This document shows, piece by piece, positions 5,110-10,115 of a stretch of DNA of 10,115 bases. The notes beneath the pieces were generated by a model. It was given only the letters and a program-made list of their open reading frames with translations. It made no database searches and was not told the origin of the DNA. The stretch is taken from positions 1 to 10,115 of the forward strand of contig CAMWJM010000027.1 in the NCBI GenBank assembly GCA_947174575.1, read 5' to 3'. The position numbers and the translations under genes were made by a program. Within the stretch, counting starts at the first letter, position 1. Each line of letters begins with the position of its first letter. The stretch is from an uncultured Alistipes sp. (lineage in GTDB: Bacteria; Bacteroidota; Bacteroidia; Bacteroidales; Rikenellaceae).

Positions 5110-6522
5110 ATGAAACGGATTCTCATTCTGCTGTTTCTGTTCGCCGGATTCGCCGCGCAAGCCAAGGTAGGCGTTCCGGCCATATTCGGCGACAATATGG
5201 TGCTGCAACAGCAGCAGAAAGTACGATTGTGGGGCACCTCCGACGCCCGCGAGGTCGTCGTCGAGACCTCGTGGAGCGACGAGGTGTTCTACGCACCCGT
5301 CGAGCAGGGCCGTTGGCAGCTCGCCCTGCCTACTCCGGCCGCTTCCTACCAGCCGCAGGAAATCGTTCTGCGCGATGCCGATTCGGAACTCCGGTGGCAC
5401 GACGTGCTGATCGGCGAGGTGTGGATCTGCTCGGGACAGTCGAACATGTACATGCCCCTGCGCGGTTACACGGGCCAGCCCGTCGACCGGGCGCTGCCCG
5501 CGATCCTCGAAGCGACCGAATACCGCGACCGCATCCGCATGATTACGCTGCCCAAGCGCGAGGCGGCCACTCCGCAATACGACTTCGAGGGCAAATGGGA
5601 AGTTCCTGCGCCCGAAACCGCTCTGCGCATGAGCGCTGCGGCCTACTTCTTCGCCCGGGCGCTGACCCGGGCCTTGGACGTACCCGTCGGCATCGTCTCG
5701 ACGAGCTGGGGCGGCTCGAAAATCGAGGCTTGGATGGACACCGCATCGCTTGCCGAATTGGGCTACGACATAGCGAAGATCAACGCCGATCCCAAGATCG
5801 AACCCCGCGCCAAATGCGGCCTGCTCTACAACGGGTTGGTGGCTCCCGTAGCCGGATTCGCGGCCCGCGGCTTCGTGTGGTACCAGGGCGAGTCGAACCG
5901 CAAGGAGGCGGCGCGCTATGCCCGGATGATGCAACGCATGGCGGCTTATTGGCGCGCGCAATGGGGCGACCGCAACGACAAGATGCCGTTTCTCTATGTA
6001 CAAATCGCCCCGCACGGCTATAACCGCCCGGGCGACATTGATGCGGCACGGCTCGTCGAGGCGCAGAGCGACGCGCTGGAACTCATACCCAACGCGGCGA
6101 TGATCTCCACCACCGATCTGGGCGACGAGCACTGCATCCACCCGCGGCACAAACGCCCCGTAGGCGAGCGACTCGCAGCGGCAGCTTTGGTCAAGGCCTA
6201 CAAACGCAAACTGCCCGACGCTCTGGCGGTACGCTTCGCCGAAGCCGAATTCGCCGACGGCAAAGCCGTAGTCCGGTTCGACAACGCCCGGCTCGGACTG
6301 ACGCCCCAGAACGCCGAAGTGACGGGCTTCGAATTGGCGGGCAACGACGGCAAGTTCTACCCCGCCGAGGCCCGCATCGTGCCGTCGAAACCCCTCATAG
6401 AAGTCTCATCGCCCAAAGTGCCGGCACCCGTCGCCGTGCGCTATGCGTTCCACAACTACAGCCCCGGCAACCTCGCCAACACGCTCGGCATGCCGGCGAT
6501 CCCGTTCCGCACGGACAAATAA
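5110..6522 (+). CDS. Sialate O-acetylesterase-family (SASA, SGNH) exported esterase
   Basis: An SGNH-type esterase of the SASA family; members remove O-acetyl groups from sialic acids or from plant and microbial polysaccharides. The 470-aa protein carries a signal peptide (MKRILILLFLFAGFAAQA). The N-terminal part (about 20-100) is beta-rich and opens with the usual SASA start GVPAIFGDNMVLQQ. Block I is CSGQSNM with Ser111 as nucleophile; STSWGGSKIEAW (197-208) and VWYQGESN (256-263) supply the oxyanion Gly and Asn-type blocks; TTDLGDEHCIHPRHK (334-348) holds the catalytic His344. A beta-rich C-terminal domain follows. All catalytic blocks are present and the length is normal. It is the second gene of the esterase operon and ends directly at a strong terminator. 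With no sialidase or sialic-acid catabolic gene in view, the context points to deacetylation of a polyuronate instead of sialic acid. Confidence 0.88.
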   Translation: MKRILILLFLFAGFAAQAKVGVPAIFGDNMVLQQQQKVRLWGTSDAREVVVETSWSDEVFYAPVEQGRWQLALPTPAASYQPQEIVLRDADSELRWHDVLIGEVWICSGQSNMYMPLRGYTGQPVDRALPAILEATEYRDRIRMITLPKREAATPQYDFEGKWEVPAPETALRMSAAAYFFARALTRALDVPVGIVSTSWGGSKIEAWMDTASLAELGYDIAKINADPKIEPRAKCGLLYNGLVAPVAGFAARGFVWYQGESNRKEAARYARMMQRMAAYWRAQWGDRNDKMPFLYVQIAPHGYNRPGDIDAARLVEAQSDALELIPNAAMISTTDLGDEHCIHPRHKRPVGERLAAAALVKAYKRKLPDALAVRFAEAEFADGKAVVRFDNARLGLTPQNAEVTGFELAGNDGKFYPAEARIVPSKPLIEVSSPKVPAPVAVRYAFHNYSPGNLANTLGMPAIPFRTDK

Positions 6523-6556
6523 AAGAGGAGGCCCGGAAAATTCCGGGCCTCCTCTT
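6523..6556. terminator. Bidirectional intrinsic terminator between convergent operons
   Basis: A perfect 16-bp inverted repeat, AAGAGGAGGCCCGGAA (6523-6538) and TTCCGGGCCTCCTCTT (6541-6556), with only AA between the arms. It starts directly after the stop codon of the plus-strand esterase operon and lies 15 bases past the stop of the minus-strand SDR gene. The A/T-ended stem gives a short T tract in both directions, so it should stop both operons. Confidence 0.88.
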
Positions 6557-6571
6557 CGTTAGAGCATTCCG

Positions 6572-7324
6572 CTACGAGAAGAGCGTACCGCCGTTGATGT
6601 CGATGTTCGTACCAGTCAGGTAGCTCGACTCGTCGCTGGCCAGGTAGCAAACCAGGTCGGCGACCTCCGAAGCCTCGCCTTCGCGACGCAGGGGCGCCGT
6701 GTTATGCAGGTTCTCGCGCGCTTCGGGCTTGGTGAAACGATCGTGGAACGAGGTGTTGATCATACCCGGAGCCAGCGCATTGACGCGGATGCCCTGCGGG
6801 CCGAGTTCCTTGGCCATGGCGCGCGTGTGGCACATGACGGCCGCCTTGGCCGTGGCATAGACCGAAGCACCCGGGCCGCCGCCGTCGCGAGCCGCCTGCG
6901 ACGAGAAGTTGATGATCGAACCGCCGGCCGGCATCATGGGCACCACTTCGCGCGTGCAGAGGAACACCGAACGCATGTTGACGTCCATGAGGAAGTCGTA
7001 CCACGCTTCGTCCTGCTCGACGATCTTCTTGCGGCCGACGATGCCGCCGACGACGTTGACCAGAATATCGACCTTGCCGCCGAACGCTTTGCCGGCCTCG
7101 GCGAAGAGCTTCTTGACATCGGCCGCCTTGGTCATGTCGCCCTGCACGGCGATCGCCTCGCCGCCGTCGGCCTTGATCATGTCGAGGGTCTTGGCCGCAT
7201 CGTCGGGGTTGTCGAAGTAGTTGAGGCATACCTTGGCCCCTTCGAGAGCCAGTTTCACCGAGATCGCACGACCCAGGTCGCGCGCACCGCCCGTAACGAC
7301 GGCTACTTTTCCATTGAGTTTCAT
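6572..7324 (-). CDS. SDR-family oxidoreductase, probable DEH (5-keto-4-deoxyuronate) reductase
   Basis: A classical short-chain dehydrogenase/reductase of 250 aa, cytoplasmic. The cofactor motif is TGGARDLG (11-18), with Asp in the place of the more usual Gly. The NNAG-type strand reads NVVGG (90-94). The catalytic tetrad is Asn116, Ser142, Tyr156 and Lys160 (YATAK). PGMINTSF (187-194) and a C-terminal NGGTLFS are as in FabG/KduD-like enzymes. In alginate users such as Sphingomonas A1, an SDR reduces DEH to 2-keto-3-deoxygluconate with NAD(P)H. The position as last gene of a PL17-like lyase > KdgF-like cupin > ExuT-like transporter operon supports that role here. It is separated by 45 bases from the transporter gene; no separate promoter was found in that gap. 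Coenzyme preference cannot be decided by eye. Related SDRs with other sugar-acid substrates remain possible. Confidence 0.85.
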   Translation of the reverse strand: MKLNGKVAVVTGGARDLGRAISVKLALEGAKVCLNYFDNPDDAAKTLDMIKADGGEAIAVQGDMTKAADVKKLFAEAGKAFGGKVDILVNVVGGIVGRKKIVEQDEAWYDFLMDVNMRSVFLCTREVVPMMPAGGSIINFSSQAARDGGGPGASVYATAKAAVMCHTRAMAKELGPQGIRVNALAPGMINTSFHDRFTKPEARENLHNTAPLRREGEASEVADLVCYLASDESSYLTGTNIDINGGTLFS

Positions 7325-7369
7325 AATGTCGTTTACAATTTAAGTACTTGAAAATATGGTTGTTTCGCT

Positions 7370-8815
7370 TTATTTTTTCACCTGTTCGATGCGCCCGCCG
7401 AAAAGGAACACGCACAGCAGGCTGGCCGGCACGAGCGAGGCGCCGAGGATGAAGAACGACGTCCACACGCCGCTCTGCGTCAGATAGGGCACCAAAAGAA
7501 TCGAGACGATCGTACCCAGCACGGCCGCCGCGCCGCCCAGTCCGGCCAGCGAACCCACGGCCTTGCCGGTCTGGAAGTCGCTGGCGAGGGTCTGGATGTT
7601 GGTCATCACGAACTGGTAGCCGCCCAGGATGAATGCCATCATCGCCACGGCCATCATGGCCGACGAAGCCACGGCGGCCAGCACCATGCCGGGCACGATG
7701 ATGCAGCCGCCTACGATCATCGCCGTCTTGCGGGCGAAGTCGACGCTCTTGCCGCGGGCGATCAATAGTCCGGAAAACCAACCTCCGGCCACCGAACCTA
7801 CGGCGGCACCTACATAGGGCACCCATGCCGACATGGCGATCTGCTTGATGTCGAGTCCGAAGACTTCGATCAAGTAGATCGGCAGCCACGTGACGAACAT
7901 CCACCAGATCGGGTCGAGGAAGAAGCGGCCCAGAATCACGGCGTAGTTCTTGCGCTCGGAGAGGAGCTGCCCCCAGGTCTTGGCCGTGTCGCACGAAACG
8001 CGGCACTCGGGCTGACCCGAAAGGATGTATTCGCGCTCCTCGTCGGTCACCCACGGGTGTTCCTTGGGGCCTTTCTTGTTGATAATCAACCAGGGAATCA
8101 CCCACAGGATGCCCAGCGAACCGACGACCACGAACGTGATGCGCCAGCCGAACGCCAGGAACAGCACCGGGATGAGCACCGGCGCGATGACCGAACCCAC
8201 CGAAGCGGCGGCCCCGAAGATGCCCTGTGCGAAAGCGCGCTCTTTCTGCGGAAACCATTCAGCGTTGGACTTGGTGGTGCCGGGCCAGGGGCCGGCTTCG
8301 CCCAGACCGAGCATCACGCGGAAGAACGTCAGCGACCGCAGCCCCGAGGCGAGCGACGCCAGCGCGTCGGCACCGCCCCACAGCAGGGCCGAGAGGGTGA
8401 AGCCGCGGCGCGTACCGATCTTGTCGTAGACGCGGCCCGAAACCAGCTGGCTGATGCCGTAGGCCACCATGAAGAACATGGTGATGACGGCCAGCAGGCT
8501 CTTGGACTGCCGTTGCTGCTGCTCGACGGGTGCCGAGGTGTCGATCAATCCCAGGTCTTTGGCGATGCCGCCGTAGCGCATATACTCGATCGAGCCGTCG
8601 GGCAATACCGACACCTCGTCGGCCGTGAGCCGCACATGCTCGTCATCGACGGTCGCGTCGTAGATGCCGGTCATCTCATCGTAGGTGTAATCCGAACATA
8701 CGACTTTGGTGTTGGCCACCCACATGTAGTTGAGCGTGCCGCGGTCGAGATAGTTGATGACGGTCACCACCACGATCAACCCCAGCACGACCCATCGGAA
8801 TCCTTTGATCTTCAT
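7370..8815 (-). CDS. MFS hexuronate transporter, ExuT-like (anion:cation symporter family)
   Basis: An inner-membrane major facilitator protein of 481 aa, best placed with ExuT/GudP-type proton-coupled importers of uronates and related acids. The first helix ends in INYLDRG, the family hallmark. SGRVYDKIGTRRG (126-138) is the conserved loop 2-3 motif, and GLGEAGPWPGTTKSNAEWFP (170-189) is characteristic of this group. About 12 hydrophobic segments can be read. Unusual is the loop between helices 1 and 2: residues about 37-104 form a hydrophilic stretch, rich in Asp, Glu and Tyr, clearly longer than in typical ExuT proteins, where the interval is roughly 30 residues. It would lie on the periplasmic side. 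The gene follows the cupin gene by 6 bases and precedes the SDR gene. It probably brings unsaturated or linearised monouronates into the cytoplasm, though larger oligouronates cannot be excluded. Confidence 0.88.
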   Translation of the reverse strand: MKIKGFRWVVLGLIVVVTVINYLDRGTLNYMWVANTKVVCSDYTYDEMTGIYDATVDDEHVRLTADEVSVLPDGSIEYMRYGGIAKDLGLIDTSAPVEQQQRQSKSLLAVITMFFMVAYGISQLVSGRVYDKIGTRRGFTLSALLWGGADALASLASGLRSLTFFRVMLGLGEAGPWPGTTKSNAEWFPQKERAFAQGIFGAAASVGSVIAPVLIPVLFLAFGWRITFVVVGSLGILWVIPWLIINKKGPKEHPWVTDEEREYILSGQPECRVSCDTAKTWGQLLSERKNYAVILGRFFLDPIWWMFVTWLPIYLIEVFGLDIKQIAMSAWVPYVGAAVGSVAGGWFSGLLIARGKSVDFARKTAMIVGGCIIVPGMVLAAVASSAMMAVAMMAFILGGYQFVMTNIQTLASDFQTGKAVGSLAGLGGAAAVLGTIVSILLVPYLTQSGVWTSFFILGASLVPASLLCVFLFGGRIEQVKK

Positions 8816-8821
8816 AGGGCG

Positions 8822-9172
8822 TTACTTTTTGAGGAAATCGGCGCGGTGGGGCGAGAACGTGTCGATCAAAATACCCGGTTCGAGGCAGACGCAGCCGTGC
8901 AGCTCGTCGGGCGCCACATAGTAGCCGTCGCCGGCTTCGAGAATGCGTTTTTGGTCGCCTATGGTCAGCTCGAACTTGCCGCTGGCGACATAGGTGGCCT
9001 GACTGTGGTAGTGCTCGTGGAGCGTGCCCACGGCCCCTTTGTCGAACTTGACCTTGACGATCATCAACTGGCCGTCGTAGCCCATGATCTGGCGGGCGAT
9101 GCCCGGTGCGGGATGCTCCCACTGAAGCTCGTTTTCGAGCTGGAATGTTTCGCTGCGTGTTTTCATATTCAT
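8822..9172 (-). CDS. kdgF: KdgF-like cupin, unsaturated uronate ring-opening protein
   Basis: A single-domain cupin of 116 aa without signal peptide. KdgF proteins speed the conversion of 4,5-unsaturated monouronates, the products of pectate and alginate lyases, to the linear ketone DEH/DKI. The metal site is visible: HEHYHSQ (His52, His54, His56, Gln58) and His92 in PDELHG. The ending EPGILIDTFSPHRADFL (98-114) matches the KdgF group well. It is encoded 15 bases behind the PL17-like lyase and 6 bases before the transporter, exactly where a step between depolymerisation and reduction is needed. Two in-frame ATGs (9172 and 9166) are possible starts; neither has a clear ribosome binding site. 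Without a signal peptide it should act in the cytoplasm, which implies that unsaturated monouronates are imported before ring opening. Confidence 0.85.
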   Translation of the reverse strand: MNMKTRSETFQLENELQWEHPAPGIARQIMGYDGQLMIVKVKFDKGAVGTLHEHYHSQATYVASGKFELTIGDQKRILEAGDGYYVAPDELHGCVCLEPGILIDTFSPHRADFLKK

Positions 9173-9187
9173 TGCGGTTTTAATCGG

Positions 9188-10115
9188 TTAGTCGATGCGG
9201 ATGTCGTAGGGGCCTGTCCAGCAGAACGTGCCCTCGGAGGTCTCGACCTTGTGGCGTCGGTCGGCGTCGGTCGTGCGGTTGGCCACGCACAGCACCACGC
9301 GGTGGCCGCCCTCGTATTCGGCCAGCGCCACGGTGTAGTCGGGCGTATCGCACAGCAGCCGCACGCCGCGGCACGACGAAGTGAGGTTGTCCGACTGCTC
9401 GACCTGCAGGTCGTAGGTACCGTGGCTTTCGAGCGACGAGAAGAACGTGTGGTCGCGCTTGCCCTGCTCGCGCACCATGTAGACGTTCTGGGTGCGGAGG
9501 TTGAAATCGGGATCGTTGGCGCCCGTCCGGGCGAATACCAGCTCGCTCCCGGGCGTCGTGGCGGTCGAGAGCGAGTAGAAACGGTCGCCCTCGATCCACG
9601 TGAAGCACGAGGTGCCGGACTCGGTGTTGCGGCCCCAGGCCTGCTTCCAAAGATGCTTGTAGCCCTCGCCATCGCCCAAGGTCGTCATCGTCGCCAGAGC
9701 CTTTTCATAGGGAAAATCGACGCTCACCATCTGCCCGCAATACCACACGGGATAGTCGTAGCGGTGCTCCTCGGCGCTCTCGGCGCGCAGCAGGTCGAGA
9801 ATCAACGGATATTGCAGGAACGGCGCGGTCACATAGGCCACCGTGCGCTGCATGGCGATCCCGGGATAGGCGTTCTCCTCGCAGGCCGAGACGACCTGCA
9901 CTCCCTCGCGCGAAAAGTCGGCGAAACGGATGTCGGAATGGTGCTTCATCGACTCGCCGTAGTCGCCTCCGAAGTGGGAACATTCGTCGGCCACCAGCGT
10001 ATTGTGCGCCACGGTGGTCATGGCGAACGTGCGGTTTTCGCGCGTGTAGTGGCCCTTGTATTTGGCTTCGATGTTGAGCCAGCGGGCGGCGCCGTAGTCG
10101 CAGAGCACCTCGCGG
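9188..10115 (-). CDS. PL17-like oligoalginate exolyase, C-terminal part (heparinase II/III-like domain)
   Basis: The frame is open to the right edge, so only the last 309 residues or so are present; the alpha/alpha barrel with its catalytic His and Tyr lies outside. What remains is the beta-sandwich heparinase II/III-like region. The stretch HYTRENRTFAMTTVAHNTLV followed by ADECSHFGGDYGE is the conserved signature that I associate with PL17 exo-oligoalginate lyases (Alg17C type); heparinases of PL12 and PL21 and PL15 lyases share the fold but differ here. A GTG at 10108 is internal and not a start. PL17 enzymes release unsaturated monouronates from alginate oligomers, feeding the cupin, transporter and SDR encoded directly downstream in the same operon. 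The C-terminus (GPYDIRID) appears complete. Family placement is fairly firm, while exact substrate (alginate or another 1,4-linked polyuronate) is inferred. Confidence 0.8.
   Translation of the reverse strand, partial: REVLCDYGAARWLNIEAKYKGHYTRENRTFAMTTVAHNTLVADECSHFGGDYGESMKHHSDIRFADFSREGVQVVSACEENAYPGIAMQRTVAYVTAPFLQYPLILDLLRAESAEEHRYDYPVWYCGQMVSVDFPYEKALATMTTLGDGEGYKHLWKQAWGRNTESGTSCFTWIEGDRFYSLSTATTPGSELVFARTGANDPDFNLRTQNVYMVREQGKRDHTFFSSLESHGTYDLQVEQSDNLTSSCRGVRLLCDTPDYTVALAEYEGGHRVVLCVANRTTDADRRHKVETSEGTFCWTGPYDIRID

Noticed and set aside
4128..6150. Two long minus-strand frames (4128-5237 and 5071-6150)
   Set aside because: Both are antisense to the esterase genes, which have complete catalytic motifs and signal peptides. 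The antisense products look like composition artefacts.
5110..6522. Sialic-acid utilisation as the function of the locus
   Set aside because: Only the SASA family name points that way. No sialidase, NanA, NanE or sialic-acid transporter is present, whereas uronate genes surround it.
6702..8258. 518-codon open frame on the minus strand
   Set aside because: It overlaps the transporter and SDR genes out of frame; the product is Arg/Gly-rich and without recognisable domains.
1..10115. tRNA, rRNA, CRISPR array, insertion sequence or transposase
   Set aside because: No cloverleaf-like tRNA, rRNA signature, regularly spaced repeats or transposase motif was seen on either strand.

Overview
The window looks like chromosomal DNA of a Bacteroidales gut-type bacterium, possibly Alistipes or a relative (genus is a guess). 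The support is a set of promoters of the Bacteroidetes form (TTG or TTTG, about 20 bp, TAnnTTTG), few clear Shine-Dalgarno sequences, a Bacteroidetes-type lipoprotein, and a GC-rich coding core. Roughly the first 1.1 kb is visibly AT-richer than the rest.

Layout. (1) Positions 1-683, minus strand: the first 32 codons of an unrecognised gene running off the left edge, and a single-pass membrane protein with a Thr/Ser/Lys-rich tail. (2) 684-1283 has no gene. It holds a long imperfect inverted repeat (about 824-1076) that folds into a rod-like hairpin, with a good minus-strand promoter just outside its right arm; this may be a small structured RNA or a decayed mobile element. A CRP-like palindrome follows at 1197-1218. 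(3) 1284-2321, plus strand: an exported choloylglycine-hydrolase-family amidase (bile salt hydrolase / penicillin V acylase type). (4) 2339-10115: a polyuronate-utilisation locus.

The polyuronate locus contains a GntR/FadR-type regulator (minus), a lipoprotein jelly-roll polysaccharide lyase (minus), a divergent plus-strand pair of exported esterases (alpha/beta hydrolase, then SGNH sialate-O-acetylesterase type), and a convergent minus-strand operon PL17-like exolyase > KdgF-like cupin > ExuT-like hexuronate transporter > SDR reductase. A 16-bp perfect bidirectional terminator separates the two convergent arms.

Proposed working model (inference): the jelly-roll lyase cuts a uronic-acid polymer, the two esterases remove O-acetyl or other ester groups, the PL17-like enzyme releases unsaturated monouronates, the cupin opens them to the linear 5-keto-4-deoxyuronate (DEH/DKI), the MFS protein imports uronates, and the SDR reduces DEH to 2-keto-3-deoxygluconate. 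The enzyme set best fits alginate, perhaps O-acetylated bacterial alginate; acetylated glucuronan is the main alternative. Control is probably by the GntR protein acting at two abutting palindromes (4067-4092) between the divergent lyase and esterase genes, one of which matches the core of the enterobacterial ExuR/UxuR hexuronate operator. No SusC/SusD pair, KDG kinase or KDPG aldolase lies inside the window.
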